From the NCBI RefSeq assembly GCF_015624485.1, contig NZ_CP061378.1, forward strand, positions 7,217,501 to 7,281,500: a stretch of DNA of 64,000 nucleotides. Reading direction: 5' to 3'. This stretch comes from Bradyrhizobium genosp. L. GTDB taxonomy: Bacteria > Pseudomonadota > Alphaproteobacteria > Rhizobiales > Xanthobacteraceae. The notes beneath the pieces were generated by a model. That model searched no databases. It was not told where the DNA came from and worked only from the letters and a program-made list of their open reading frames with translations. Made by a program: the position numbers and the translations under genes. Of the stretch, positions 1-7,885 are shown piece after piece (within the stretch, counting starts at the first letter, position 1; every line of letters starts with the position of its first letter).

Positions 1-262
1 CGAAGGCGTGATCGTGCGCAAAGGCGCGGTGCTGGCGATGGGCGTGTTCCTCGGCGCCTCCACCAAGATCGTCGACCGCGAGACCGGCGAGATCTTCGTC
101 GGCGAGGTGCCCGAATATGCCGTCGTGGTGCCCGGCACCACGCCGGCCAAGCCGCTGAAGAACGGCCAGCCGGGTCCGGCGGTGGCCTGCGCCGTGATCG
201 TCAAGCGCGTCGACGAGCGCACCCGCGCCAAGACCAGCATCAACGAGCTGCTGCGGGACTGA
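1..262 (+). CDS. dapD: Tetrahydrodipicolinate N-succinyltransferase, C-terminal part (5' end outside window)
   Basis: This is the last 86 or so codons of DapD, which transfers succinyl from succinyl-CoA to tetrahydrodipicolinate in the succinylase branch of lysine and meso-diaminopimelate synthesis in the cytoplasm. The visible part holds end rungs of the left-handed beta helix ([16 protein letters not shown]) and the family's C-terminal tail ([10 protein letters not shown], then [19 protein letters not shown]). The reading frame is open to the first base, so the gene starts upstream of the window. The functional partner dapE follows on the same strand after one intervening gene, and an intrinsic terminator lies just past the stop codon. 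The identification rests on recognised family sequence and on the pathway neighbour. Confidence 0.93.
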   Translation, partial: EGVIVRKGAVLAMGVFLGASTKIVDRETGEIFVGEVPEYAVVVPGTTPAKPLKNGQPGPAVACAVIVKRVDERTRAKTSINELLRD

Positions 263-285
263 ACCAGTCTCCAGGTAAGATCGAC

Positions 286-328
286 AAAACTCCGGGCCGC
301 GACCAATTCCCGCCGCCCGGAGTTTTTT
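286..328 (+). terminator. Intrinsic terminator of dapD whose 3' arm also carries a ribosome binding site
   Basis: AAAACTCCGGG at 286-296 pairs with CCCGGAGTTTT at 316-326, and the T-run extends to 328. The next start codon (330) follows at once, and the GGAG of the descending stem lies seven bases before it, so the same bases could serve as Shine-Dalgarno sequence for the DUF805 gene. Confidence 0.8.
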
Positions 329-329
329 C

Positions 330-950
330 ATGAATTGGACCTGGTACCTTTTCAGCTTCGAGGGCCGCATCAACCGCGCCAAATACTGGCTCGCGGGATT
401 GGTTATCCTTGGCGGCATGATCGCCCTCGCCGCCATGGTGCTGGCGACCGGCCTCGCGTTCGGATGGGGCGTATCGTTCGGTTACAGTCTCGATGACGTC
501 TTCGGGATCGTCGATCCGAACGCCTACAGATCGCTGTCCTGGTCTCGCCTGCCGCTGCACGCAATCAAGGCGCTCGCAACGGCGCTGTTCGTCTGGGTCT
601 ATTGCGCAGCCTTGGTCAAACGCCTGCACGATCGCGACAAGAGCGCATGGTGGATATTGCCATACTTCGTCCTGCCCGGCCTCTGTAACCAGTTTGCCGA
701 TCGTCTTCCCGACGCGTCCTGGACGCTCGTGCTGATCGTCCCGATGGGGCTGCTGTATTTCTGGGGCTTCGTCGAGATGGGCTTTCTTCGGGGCACCCGG
801 CACACCAATCGGTACGGCGCCAATCCGCTCGGCAAGCAACGGATGAGGCCGCCCGGCAACCGCGACAACGCGCCGCGTTTGACGCAGGGCTGGGATCAGC
901 AGAGCGCGCTCGAAATCGCACCGCACAAAGCTGGCCCATCCGCAACGTGA
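330..950 (+). CDS. DUF805 family inner-membrane protein
   Basis: A 206-residue polytopic membrane protein of the DUF805 family, whose biochemical role is not established. Family marks are the N-terminal FEGRINRAKYW (residues 10-20), VKRLHDRDKSAWW (96-108) after a hydrophobic stretch, and GTRHTNRYGANPL (155-167) after the last membrane segment. Four hydrophobic segments are visible, roughly at 21-45, 78-95, 107-122 and 131-150. The hydrophilic tail of about 40 residues is unusual in composition and probably cytoplasmic. The start codon directly follows the dapD terminator, and the only Shine-Dalgarno candidate is GGAG inside that hairpin, so expression may depend on read-through. dapE follows 17 bp downstream. 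Confidence 0.85.
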   Translation: MNWTWYLFSFEGRINRAKYWLAGLVILGGMIALAAMVLATGLAFGWGVSFGYSLDDVFGIVDPNAYRSLSWSRLPLHAIKALATALFVWVYCAALVKRLHDRDKSAWWILPYFVLPGLCNQFADRLPDASWTLVLIVPMGLLYFWGFVEMGFLRGTRHTNRYGANPLGKQRMRPPGNRDNAPRLTQGWDQQSALEIAPHKAGPSAT

Positions 951-967
951 CGTGTTAAGCGGACGGC

Positions 968-2122
968 ATGACCGATGCCGTCTCCATCACCCGCGATCTC
1001 GTCCGCTGCCCGTCGGTGACGCCTGCCGATGCCGGCGCGCTGGGCGTTCTCGAACATCTGCTGAAGGCCGCCGGCTTCGACGTGCATCGCGTCACCTTCT
1101 CCGAGCCCGGCACCGCGGATATCGACAATCTCTATGCCCGGATCGGCAGCACGGCGCCGCATATCACCTTCGCCGGACACACCGACGTCGTGCCGCCCGG
1201 CGATGAGGCGGCGTGGACGCTCGGCGCGTTCTCCGGCGAAGTGAAAGACGGCTATCTCTACGGCCGCGGCGCAGTCGACATGAAGGGCGGCATCGCCTGC
1301 AGCGTCGCCGCGGTGCTGCAATATCTGAAGGACCATGGCGGCGCGCCAAAGGGCTCGATCTCGTTCCTGATCACCGGCGACGAGGAAGACGTCTCGATCA
1401 ACGGCACCGTGAAGCTCCTGAAATGGTGCGCCGAGCGCGGCGAGCGGTTCGATCATTGCGTGGTCGGCGAACCCTCGAATGTCGAAGTGCTCGGCGACAC
1501 GATCAAGATCGGCCGGCGCGGCTCGCAATCCGGCACGCTCGTCGTCGACGGCGTGCAGGGCCATGTCGCCTATCCGCATCGCGCCTCCAACCCGGTGCCT
1601 GATATCTCGCGGCTGATCGTGGCGCTGAGCGACGAGCCGCTCGACCACGGCAGCGCGCAATTCCAGGCGAGCAATCTCGAATTCACCACGGTCGACGTCG
1701 GCAACACCGCAGGCAATGTGATCCCCGGACAGGCGCGGGCGAGGTTCAACATCCGCTTCAACGACAATCATACCCAGGAGAGCCTGCGGCAACTGGTCGA
1801 TGAACGCCTGGCGAAGGCCTGCGGCAACCGCATCCGCGCCCGCATCGACTGGCAGCCGTCGAACTCCAACGTGTTCGTGACCAGGCCCGGCCCCTTCACC
1901 GACCTCGCGGTCTCCGCGATCGAGGAGATCACCGGCCGCCGGCCCGAGCTCTCGACTTCGGGTGGCACGTCCGATGCCCGCTTCATCGCGAGCTACTGCC
2001 CGGTGATCGAATTCGGCCTGGTCGGCCAGACCATGCACCAGATCGACGAGCGCACGCCGGTGTCCGATCTGGAGAAGCTGACGCGGATCTATCGGGGCGT
2101 GCTGGACAGGTATTTCGGCTAG
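968..2122 (+). CDS. dapE: Succinyl-diaminopimelate desuccinylase
   Basis: DapE hydrolyses N-succinyl-LL-diaminopimelate to LL-diaminopimelate and succinate, the later step of the succinylase pathway for lysine and peptidoglycan. The 384-residue length is normal for the family. Visible M20 metallopeptidase motifs are the metal-binding HTDVVPPGD at about 71, [10 protein letters not shown] with the bridging Asp near 104, and the catalytic and metal glutamates in TGDEEDV at about 137-143. The C-terminal metal-binding histidine lies in [11 protein letters not shown] dimerisation lid domain occupies roughly 180-290. The gene follows dapD and the DUF805 gene on the same strand. The Shine-Dalgarno is weak, and no better start is seen upstream. 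Confidence 0.96.
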   Translation: MTDAVSITRDLVRCPSVTPADAGALGVLEHLLKAAGFDVHRVTFSEPGTADIDNLYARIGSTAPHITFAGHTDVVPPGDEAAWTLGAFSGEVKDGYLYGRGAVDMKGGIACSVAAVLQYLKDHGGAPKGSISFLITGDEEDVSINGTVKLLKWCAERGERFDHCVVGEPSNVEVLGDTIKIGRRGSQSGTLVVDGVQGHVAYPHRASNPVPDISRLIVALSDEPLDHGSAQFQASNLEFTTVDVGNTAGNVIPGQARARFNIRFNDNHTQESLRQLVDERLAKACGNRIRARIDWQPSNSNVFVTRPGPFTDLAVSAIEEITGRRPELSTSGGTSDARFIASYCPVIEFGLVGQTMHQIDERTPVSDLEKLTRIYRGVLDRYFG

Positions 2123-2144
2123 GCTCCGACCCGTTAGACCAAAA

Positions 2145-2179
2145 TATCGAAAAACAACCCCATGCACAGTAGGGGTTGT
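2145..2179 (-). terminator. Intrinsic terminator of the fmt-truA operon
   Basis: Read on the minus strand, ACAACCCC (2179-2172) pairs with GGGGTTGT (2161-2154) around a 10-nt loop, followed by TTTTCGATATTTT. It sits immediately downstream of the truA stop and also separates truA from the convergent dapE. Confidence 0.75.
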
Positions 2180-2184
2180 GGCCG

Positions 2185-2922
2185 CTAGTAATCCACCCGC
2201 ACCAGATATAGTCCCTCCGGCGGCGCGACCGGGCCGCAGGCGGCGCGGTTGCGGGCGGCGAGTGCGGCGGCGAGGTCGTCGGCACGCCAGCGGCCTTCGC
2301 CGACCCATACCAGCGAGCCGACCATCGAACGCACCTGGCTGTGCAGGAACGAGCGCGCCGACGTGACGATGTTGACGGCATCTCCATCGCGCGTGACGTC
2401 GAGCTGGTCGAGCGTCTTCTCCGGCGATTTGGCCTGGCACTCGGTGTCGCGGAACGTCGTGAAATCGTGCTTGCCGAGCAGGCGCTGCGCGGCGGCGTGC
2501 ATCGCCTCCGCATCGAGCACGCGCGGCACGCGCCAGACCCGGCCGATATCGAGTGCAAGATTCGCCCGGGTGTTGGCGATGCGATAGAGATAATGCCGCC
2601 TGACCGCCGAGAAGCGCGCCTCGAAATCATCGGGCACGATGTCGGCCGCGAGCACCGCGATCGGATGCGGCCGCAGATGCGCGTTCAGCCCGTCGCGAAA
2701 GCGGCCCGGCGGAAACGCCTTTGCGATATCGCAATGCGCGACCTGGCCCCGCGCGTGCACGCCGGCATCGGTGCGACCGGCGCCGTGGACACGAACATCC
2801 TCGCCGCAGATCGCCTTCACCGCCGTCTCCAGCGCGCCCTGCACGGTCGGCGCCGTGTCCTGGATCTGCCAGCCGGAGAAGGGCGTGCCGTCATATTCGA
2901 TGGTGAGCTTGTAGCGCGGCAT
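2185..2922 (-). CDS. truA: tRNA pseudouridine(38-40) synthase TruA
   Basis: TruA converts uridines 38-40 of the tRNA anticodon arm to pseudouridine. The 245-residue product has the family N-terminus ([16 protein letters not shown], residues 4-19) and the catalytic Asp52 within [17 protein letters not shown]. The second half has the expected [13 protein letters not shown] motif. The ATG overlaps the stop codon of fmt by one base (ATGA type), so the two genes are translationally coupled. A terminator follows the stop. Length and motif spacing fit a complete functional enzyme. Confidence 0.96.
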   Translation of the reverse strand: MPRYKLTIEYDGTPFSGWQIQDTAPTVQGALETAVKAICGEDVRVHGAGRTDAGVHARGQVAHCDIAKAFPPGRFRDGLNAHLRPHPIAVLAADIVPDDFEARFSAVRRHYLYRIANTRANLALDIGRVWRVPRVLDAEAMHAAAQRLLGKHDFTTFRDTECQAKSPEKTLDQLDVTRDGDAVNIVTSARSFLHSQVRSMVGSLVWVGEGRWRADDLAAALAARNRAACGPVAPPEGLYLVRVDY

Positions 2923-3857
2923 CAGGCGAGCCGCGCGGGCGGCTTCAGCGGCGTGCCGCGCAGGAAATCAGCCGCCTTCATCGGCTTCGATCCGGCGCGC
3001 TGCAGCTCGAGGATCCGGATCGCACCGTCGCCGCAGGCGATCGCAAGATTGTCGTCGAGCACGGCACCGGGCGCGCCGGCGCCACGGGCCAGCTCGCAGC
3101 GCAGGATCTTCAGCCGCACCGGCTCGCCCTCGCCCGCGAGCTCGCACCACGCGCCGGGAAACGGCGACAGACCGTGAATGTGGCGCAATACCGCATGCGC
3201 CGGCTTGCTCCAGTCGATTCGCGCCTCGGCCTTCTCGATCTTGGCGGCGTAGGTGACGCCGTGCTCGCTCTGCTTCGTGAGCTGCAAGCCGCCGCGGTCC
3301 AGGCCGCCCATCGCGCGCACCATCAAATCGGCACCGAGCGGCGCCAGTGCGTCATGCAGGTCGGAGGCCGTCATGTTCTCAGTGATCGGCAGTCGCTCGA
3401 CCATCGCGACATCGCCGGTGTCGAGCCCGACATCCATCTTCATCACCATCACGCCGCTCTCGGCATCGCCGGCCATGATGGCGCGGTTGATCGGCGCGGC
3501 ACCGCGCCAGCGCGGCAGCAGCGAGGCATGCAGATTGAAGCAGCCGAGCGAGGGCGTATCGAGGATGGCCTGCGGCAGGATCATGCCGTAGGCAACGACG
3601 ACCGCCGCATCCGCATCATGCGCGCGAAACTCTTCCAGCGCCTCGGGCGTCTTCAACGTCTTCGGCGTCAGCACGGGAATGCCGAGCCGGCGCGCCTCCT
3701 GCTCCACCGGCGTCGGCTGCAATTGCAGGCCGCGCCGCCCGCCCGGCTTCGGCGCGCGGGTGTAGACGGCTGCGACCTCATGGCCGTGCGCCACGAGCTC
3801 CAGCAGCGTCGGCACCGCGAAATCTGGCGTGCCCATGAAGATCAGGCGGAGAGACAT
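2922..3857 (-). CDS. fmt: Methionyl-tRNA formyltransferase
   Basis: Fmt formylates Met-tRNA(fMet) with 10-formyltetrahydrofolate, which bacterial initiation requires. From the ATG at 3857 the protein has 311 residues and begins [16 protein letters not shown], the canonical N-terminus. The catalytic triad is visible as Asn108 and His110 in [17 protein letters not shown] and Asp147 in MDVGLDTGD. The C-terminal tRNA-binding domain follows from about residue 205. The frame stays open another 21 codons upstream, but that stretch is translated palindromic repeat and is not part of the gene. def lies further upstream on the same strand beyond the repeat, giving a def / fmt-truA arrangement. Confidence 0.96.
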   Translation of the reverse strand: MSLRLIFMGTPDFAVPTLLELVAHGHEVAAVYTRAPKPGGRRGLQLQPTPVEQEARRLGIPVLTPKTLKTPEALEEFRAHDADAAVVVAYGMILPQAILDTPSLGCFNLHASLLPRWRGAAPINRAIMAGDAESGVMVMKMDVGLDTGDVAMVERLPITENMTASDLHDALAPLGADLMVRAMGGLDRGGLQLTKQSEHGVTYAAKIEKAEARIDWSKPAHAVLRHIHGLSPFPGAWCELAGEGEPVRLKILRCELARGAGAPGAVLDDNLAIACGDGAIRILELQRAGSKPMKAADFLRGTPLKPPARLA

Positions 3858-3890
3858 GCAGTCAATTTCTTCCGGGAGGCCTAAACATCC

Positions 3891-3976
3891 GTCATGGCCG
3901 GGCTTGTCCCGGCCATCCACGTCCTTGGCCCCTCAAGAAGCAAGACGTGGATGCCCGGGTCAAGCCCGGGCATGAC
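3891..3976. repeat. Dispersed palindromic doublet, family B
   Basis: Two hairpins face each other. The left one is GTCATGGCCGGGCTTGTCC followed by GGCCATCCACGTC. The right one is CAAGACGTGGATGCCCGGG followed by CAAGCCCGGGCATGAC. The unit is therefore a large inverted repeat with a 15-nt centre. Related copies lie at 24116-24226 and 44394-44480, and a single hairpin at 21572-21600. It fills the space between fmt and def. Confidence 0.85.
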
Positions 3977-3994
3977 GGGCAAACCAAAACGCCG

Positions 3995-4522
3995 CTATTC
4001 CGCCGCGCGCTTGGCGGCCTTCTCGAATTTCTTGAAGACGCGGTCGCGCTTCAGCTTCGACAGATAATCCACGAACAGCACGCCGTTGAGATGGTCGATC
4101 TCGTGCTGGATGCAGGTGGCATAAAGCCCTTCCGCATCCTCCTCATGCAGCTTGCCGTCGAGGTCGAGGAATCGGATGCGCACCCGCGCCGGACGCTCGA
4201 CCTCCTCGTAATATTCGGGGATCGAGAGGCAGCCCTCCTCGTAGACCGAGAGCTCCTCCGAGCGCGCGATGATCTCCGGATTGATGAAGACGCGCGGCTT
4301 CGGCGTGGTCTCGCCGTCCTCCTCGCGCTTGGCGAGGTCCATGGTGATCAGCCGCAGCGGCTGCGCGACCTGGATCGCCGCAAGCCCGATGCCGGGCGCG
4401 TCGTACATCGTCTCCAGCATGTCGTCGGCAAGCTTGCGGATCTCCGGCGTCACCGCCTCGACAGGCTTCGACACCAGGCGCAGCTGCTTGTCCGGCAGGA
4501 TGATGATTTCTCTGATGGCCAT
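3995..4522 (-). CDS. def: Peptide deformylase
   Basis: Peptide deformylase removes the N-formyl group from nascent proteins, reversing the modification made by the neighbouring Fmt product. The 175-residue protein carries all three motifs of an active type I enzyme: GIGLAAIQ (residues 44-51), EGCLS with the metal-binding Cys98, and QHEIDHLNG with His140, Glu141 and His144. The N-terminus [15 protein letters not shown] is typical. It lies upstream of fmt in the same direction with a palindromic repeat between them. A CtrA-type site lies about 50 bp upstream, in the divergent interval with rmuC. Confidence 0.97.
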   Translation of the reverse strand: MAIREIIILPDKQLRLVSKPVEAVTPEIRKLADDMLETMYDAPGIGLAAIQVAQPLRLITMDLAKREEDGETTPKPRVFINPEIIARSEELSVYEEGCLSIPEYYEEVERPARVRIRFLDLDGKLHEEDAEGLYATCIQHEIDHLNGVLFVDYLSKLKRDRVFKKFEKAAKRAAE

Positions 4523-4571
4523 GCGCGCGATTTAAGCCGCTGGTCTCTGGGGGTCAATGCGCTCCGGAACC

Positions 4572-4590
4572 GGTTAAGCCGGCCTTAACC
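4572..4590. promoter_or_regulatory. Candidate CtrA binding site between def and rmuC
   Basis: TTAA (4574-4577), seven bases (GCCGGCC), then TTAAC (4585-4589) matches the full CtrA consensus TTAA-N7-TTAAC of alphaproteobacteria. The same bases form a 7-bp inverted repeat, GGTTAAG / CTTAACC. A half site (GTTAACC) follows near 4609. The site lies in the divergent intergenic region of def and rmuC. Function is inferred from the consensus only. Confidence 0.55.
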
Positions 4591-4692
4591 ATGTTTCTTC
4601 AGCCGACGTTAACCACGAAAATTGCGGTTGCATTCGCGATAAATGTTCTCTCTTCGTTCGCCGCAAGCCGCGAATCGGCTACAACGGCCGGC

Positions 4693-5901
4693 ATGAACGA
4701 GATTCTTCTCACCATAGGCGAGCTGCCGGTCCGCGTTTCCGATGCGCTGATCGGCCTTGGCGTGCTGGCGCTCGTCCTGCTGCTCACGATCGCCATCATC
4801 ATCGCCCGTTCAGGCTGCCGCGGCGCGGAACTCGCGATGGCCCAGGCGATCCGCGCCGACGAGCTCGAAGAGCGGCTCGCCGACGTGCTGCGCGCCCAAA
4901 GCGAATCTTCAGGCCGGGCCGATGCCATGGCGCAGGCGCTGGCCGGCCGGCAGGCCGAGATGGCGCGGGCGGTCAACGAGCGTCTGGATTCGGTGACCCA
5001 TCGGGTCGGCCAGTCGATGGAGCAGTCGACCCGCAACACGATGGATTCGCTCCGCGTGCTGCATGAGCGGCTCGGCATCATCGATCACGCCCACAAGAAC
5101 CTCAACGAGCTCACCACCCAGGTCACGACCTTGCGCGACGTGCTCGCCAACAAGCAGTCGCGCGGCGCGTTCGGCCAGGCCCGGATGGAGGCGATCGTCC
5201 AGGACGGCATGCCGAAGGGATCCTACGAATTCCAGCACACGCTGACCTCGGGCAAGCGCCCGGACTGCGTGGTGTTCCTGCCCGACCAACGCCCGCTCTG
5301 CATCGACGCCAAATTTCCGCTGGAAGCGATGACCGCGCTGCATGATGCGCGCAGCGACGAGGAGCGCAAATTTGCCAGCCAGCGGCTGCGCGTCGACGTG
5401 CTGAAGCATGTCAGCGACATCGCGGAGAAATACCTGATCCCCGGCGAGACCCAGGACACCGCGCTGATGTTCGTGCCCTCGGAATCGGTCTATGCCGAGA
5501 TCCATGACGGCTTCGACGACGTGATCCAGAAGGCCTATCGCGCCCGCGTCGTGCTGGTGTCGCCCTCGCTGCTGATGCTGGCGATCCAGGTGATGCAGCA
5601 GATCCTGAAGGATGCCCGCATCCGCGATGCCGCCGACCAGATCCGCAACGAGGTGATGCATCTCGGCGACGACCTCGGCCGGCTGCGCGATCGCGTGCTC
5701 AAGCTGCAGAACCATTTCGGCCAGGTCAACGAGGACGTCAGGCAGATCCTGATCTCCGCCGACAAGATCGAAAAGCGCGCCGGCCGCATCGAGGAGCTCG
5801 ACTTCAGCAAGGCGGAAGCGCCGATCGAGGTGCCTCGCTTCGTGAAGGGCCCAGCCCCCGACCTGTTCCCCGCCCCGCGCAAGCTGCAAGCGGGGGAATA
5901 G
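4693..5901 (+). CDS. rmuC: DNA recombination protein RmuC
   Basis: RmuC-family proteins carry a PD-(D/E)XK-like nuclease fold and limit inversions and rearrangements at short repeats in E. coli; the exact reaction is not settled. From ATG 4693 the product has 402 residues, starting MNEILLTIGELPVRV. A single N-terminal membrane segment lies at about 18-38, a coiled coil at about 50-150, and the conserved nuclease-like domain at about 160-340, with KRPDCVVFLPD and LCIDAKFPLEA (the D...DAK core). An upstream in-frame ATG at 4591 would add 34 residues that do not look like family sequence, so it is not chosen. The stop is followed within 30 bp by the repeat-flanked nuclease element. Confidence 0.93.
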   Translation: MNEILLTIGELPVRVSDALIGLGVLALVLLLTIAIIIARSGCRGAELAMAQAIRADELEERLADVLRAQSESSGRADAMAQALAGRQAEMARAVNERLDSVTHRVGQSMEQSTRNTMDSLRVLHERLGIIDHAHKNLNELTTQVTTLRDVLANKQSRGAFGQARMEAIVQDGMPKGSYEFQHTLTSGKRPDCVVFLPDQRPLCIDAKFPLEAMTALHDARSDEERKFASQRLRVDVLKHVSDIAEKYLIPGETQDTALMFVPSESVYAEIHDGFDDVIQKAYRARVVLVSPSLLMLAIQVMQQILKDARIRDAADQIRNEVMHLGDDLGRLRDRVLKLQNHFGQVNEDVRQILISADKIEKRAGRIEELDFSKAEAPIEVPRFVKGPAPDLFPAPRKLQAGE

Positions 5902-5930
5902 TTATCGTCTGCGATCCCCGCCAAATATTC

Positions 5931-5975
5931 GGTGTCATCGCCCGGCTCGACCGGGCGATCCAGTATTCCAGAGGC
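5931..5975. repeat. Left terminal inverted repeat of the GIY-YIG element (family A)
   Basis: A 45-nt arm that contains its own short palindrome (CGCCCGG...CCGGGCG) and then CCAGTATTCCAGAGG. Its reverse complement matches 6287-6331 at 42 of 45 positions. The inner AGAGG lies six bases before the TTG start of the nuclease gene, so the repeat seems to supply its Shine-Dalgarno sequence. Confidence 0.9.
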
Positions 5976-5980
5976 GGAAG

Positions 5981-6286
5981 TTGGGGGCACGGCACTACTA
6001 CGTTTACATCCTCGCCAGCCGCATTGGCGGCACGCTCTACATCGGCGTGACAAATGATCTCATCCGACGAGTCTGGGAGCACAAGCTGAAACCTATGAAG
6101 AGTTTCACTGAAAAATACGACATCGTGAGGCTCGTCTATTTCGAACAGTTCGATGATCCGGAGAATGCGATCCGTCGCGAGAAACGCCTGAAGAAATGGC
6201 CTCGCGCATGGAAGATATCCCTGATCGAGAAGGACAATCCGGACTGGATCGATCTTTATCCGGAGATTGCTGCGGGCGGCGGATAG
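5981..6286 (+). CDS. Stand-alone GIY-YIG nuclease family protein
   Basis: A 101-residue single-domain GIY-YIG protein of the small UPF0213/YhbQ-like type (COG2827). The GIY equivalent is YVYIL at residues 7-11. The YIG part is LYIGVTNDLIRR (19-30) with the catalytic Arg at 29 or 30 and His34 in WEHK. The metal-binding Glu is E67 in AIRREKRLKKW (63-73). All active-site positions look intact. The start is TTG at 5981, chosen because it gives the usual short N-terminus and has AGAGG six bases upstream. The gene lies exactly between two inverted repeats, its stop touching the right one. The cellular role of these small proteins is unclear; here a role in copying or moving the repeats is inferred. 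Confidence 0.88.
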   Translation: MGARHYYVYILASRIGGTLYIGVTNDLIRRVWEHKLKPMKSFTEKYDIVRLVYFEQFDDPENAIRREKRLKKWPRAWKISLIEKDNPDWIDLYPEIAAGGG

Positions 6287-6331
6287 GCCTCTGGGATACT
6301 GGGTCGCCCGGTCAAGCCGGGCGATGACACC
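6287..6331. repeat. Right terminal inverted repeat of the GIY-YIG element (family A)
   Basis: A 45-nt arm starting directly after the nuclease stop codon, GCCTCTGGGATACTGGGTCG, followed by a short palindrome of CGCCCGG/CCGGGCG type and GATGACACC. It matches the reverse complement of 5931-5975 with three mismatches. Confidence 0.9.
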
Positions 6332-6364
6332 GTTTTTGTGGCTCGAATCTGCTACCAACTGCTT

Positions 6365-7735
6365 ATGACCGCGCCCGAAGCGACCGAGCCCTCGCCAGAA
6401 AAAGCTTCCCCGCCCCCCACCTCCTGGCGCGACGGCCTGGCGGTCTATCTGCAACCGCGCGTTCTCATCGTCCTGCTGCTCGGCTTCTCCTCGGGCCTGC
6501 CGCTGGCGCTGTCGGGGTCGACCTTGCAGGTGTGGATGAAGGAGGCCGGGGTCGATCTCGGCACCATCGGGCTGCTGGCGCTGATCGGCACGCCCTACAC
6601 GCTGAAATTCCTCTGGGCACCGCTGGTCGATGCGTTGCACGTGCCGCTGTTCACGCACGCCTTCGGCCGCCGCCGCGGCTGGCTGTTGTTCTCGCAGCTG
6701 CTGCTGATCGCCGCGATCCTGGTGCTGGCGATGGCCGATCCGGCGAAATCGCCGTGGTTTGCCGCCTTCGCCGCGCTGCTGGTGGCGACCGCGTCGTCGA
6801 CGCAGGATATCGTGGTCGACGCCTTTCGCGTCGAGAGCCTGCCTGAAAGCGAGCAGGCCGCCGGCATGGCGTCCTATGTCGCGGCCTATCGCATCGGCAT
6901 GCTGGTATCGACCGCGGGAGCACTGTTCATCGTCAGCGGCTTCGAAGCATCAGGCGTTGCGCGCCCGTCGGCGTGGATGTGGGGCTATGTCGTGATGGCC
7001 GCGCTGATCCTGATCGGCACGATCACGGCGCTTGCCGCGACCGAGCCGCCGCAATCGAAGGGCGCCGAGGCGGCCACCCATGCGCAGACGGCGGCGGAAC
7101 GCGTGCTGCATGCCGCGGCCGGCGCGTTCTCCGAGTTCCTGACCCGGAAGGACGCGTTCGCGGCACTCGCCTTCGTGGTGCTGTTCAAATTCACCGATGC
7201 GTTTTCGGGCACCATGACCGCGCCGTTCGTGATCGACATCGGTTTTTCCAAGGTCGACTATGCGGCGATCGTGAAGGGCGTCGGCCTCGCCGCAACCCTG
7301 ATCGGCGGCTTTGCCGGCGGCTTCGTGGCGCGGCGTTATTCGCTGGCGACCAGCCTGTGGATCGGCGGCGTGCTGCAGGCGCTCGCCAACCTCTCGTTTT
7401 CCTGGCTCGCGCATGTCGGCATCAACCACTGGGCACTGGCGCTCGCCATCACCGCGGAGAATTTCACCAGCGCGATCGGCACCGTGATCTTCGTCGCCTA
7501 TCTCTCGGCGCTGTGCCGCAATCCGCTGCACACCGCGACCCAGTATGCGCTGCTGACCGCGCTCGCGGCGGTCGGCCGCACCTACCTGTCGTCGGGCGCG
7601 GGCTTTATCGCGCAGAATGTCGGCTGGTCGGCGTTCTTCGTGATCTGCGTGCTGGTCGCGATCCCGAGCCTGATCCTGCTCGTCTGGCTGCAGCGGCGTG
7701 GGCATTTTGATGAGCTCGGGCCGGTGCGGGTTTAG
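6365..7735 (+). CDS. ampG: AmpG-type muropeptide permease (MFS)
   Basis: AmpG imports GlcNAc-anhydroMurNAc peptides from the periplasm for cell-wall recycling and, in species with AmpR, indirectly controls beta-lactamase induction. The 456-residue protein has the AmpG-like sequence LLLGFSSGLPLALSGSTLQVWM near residues 30-55, then GTPYTLKFLWAPLVDAL, and VATASSTQDIVVDAFRVE in the region of loop 4-5. Twelve or more membrane segments are apparent. ATG 6365 is chosen over an in-frame GTG at 6338 because it starts the hydrophilic family N-terminus (MTAPEATEP) and leaves the repeat arm outside the gene. A family A repeat doublet follows the stop. Confidence 0.9.
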   Translation: MTAPEATEPSPEKASPPPTSWRDGLAVYLQPRVLIVLLLGFSSGLPLALSGSTLQVWMKEAGVDLGTIGLLALIGTPYTLKFLWAPLVDALHVPLFTHAFGRRRGWLLFSQLLLIAAILVLAMADPAKSPWFAAFAALLVATASSTQDIVVDAFRVESLPESEQAAGMASYVAAYRIGMLVSTAGALFIVSGFEASGVARPSAWMWGYVVMAALILIGTITALAATEPPQSKGAEAATHAQTAAERVLHAAAGAFSEFLTRKDAFAALAFVVLFKFTDAFSGTMTAPFVIDIGFSKVDYAAIVKGVGLAATLIGGFAGGFVARRYSLATSLWIGGVLQALANLSFSWLAHVGINHWALALAITAENFTSAIGTVIFVAYLSALCRNPLHTATQYALLTALAAVGRTYLSSGAGFIAQNVGWSAFFVICVLVAIPSLILLVWLQRRGHFDELGPVRV

Positions 7736-7742
7736 TCCACCG

Positions 7743-7870
7743 CTGTCGTCACCCGGCTTGACCGGGTGACCCAGTATTCCAGAGACGCTTGTTGTTCAAC
7801 GGAGGGGCCGCGGCGTACTGGGTCGCCCGGTCCATGTGCGCGATTGCGCACAGGCCGGGCGACGACACCG
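7743..7870. repeat. Palindromic doublet, family A (gene-less)
   Basis: The left hairpin reads TGTCGTCACCCGG...CCGGGTGACCCAGTATTCCAGAG and the right one CGGCGTACTGGGTCGCCCGG...CCGGGCGACGACACC, with a centre of about 25 nt. The right hairpin carries an extra nested palindrome, TGTGCGCGATTGCGCACA. The unit is related to the arms of the GIY-YIG element and lies between convergent ampG and a hypothetical gene. Confidence 0.85.
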
Positions 7871-7885
7871 GGATTGTGGCGCGTA

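Larger units (their letters stand above)
5931..6331 (+). mobile_element. Candidate repeat-bounded GIY-YIG nuclease element
   Basis: A 401-bp unit with 45-nt terminal inverted repeats (42/45 identical) holds one gene and almost nothing else: five bases separate the left arm from the start codon and none separate the stop codon from the right arm. Related gene-less doublets of the same family lie at 7743-7870, 14555-14658 and 39170-39277, which suggests autonomous and non-autonomous forms. No target-site duplication is evident (flanks AATATTC and GTTTTTG), so mobility is an inference and not shown. Confidence 0.6.

Noticed and set aside
896..2440. Long minus-strand open frame across dapE (514 codons)
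   Set aside because: It is antisense to dapE and part of truA, has the low-complexity Arg/Ala/Gly/His-rich text typical of shadow frames in GC-rich DNA, and shows no domain.
3858..3920. Upstream extension of fmt (21 codons)
   Set aside because: The text [11 protein letters not shown] is translated family B repeat and occurs wherever that repeat is read; the real Fmt N-terminus begins at 3857.
5901..6360. Target-site duplication around the GIY-YIG element
   Set aside because: Flanks outside the 45-nt arms (AATATTC on the left, GTTTTTG on the right) show no convincing direct repeat, so transposon-type insertion cannot be claimed.
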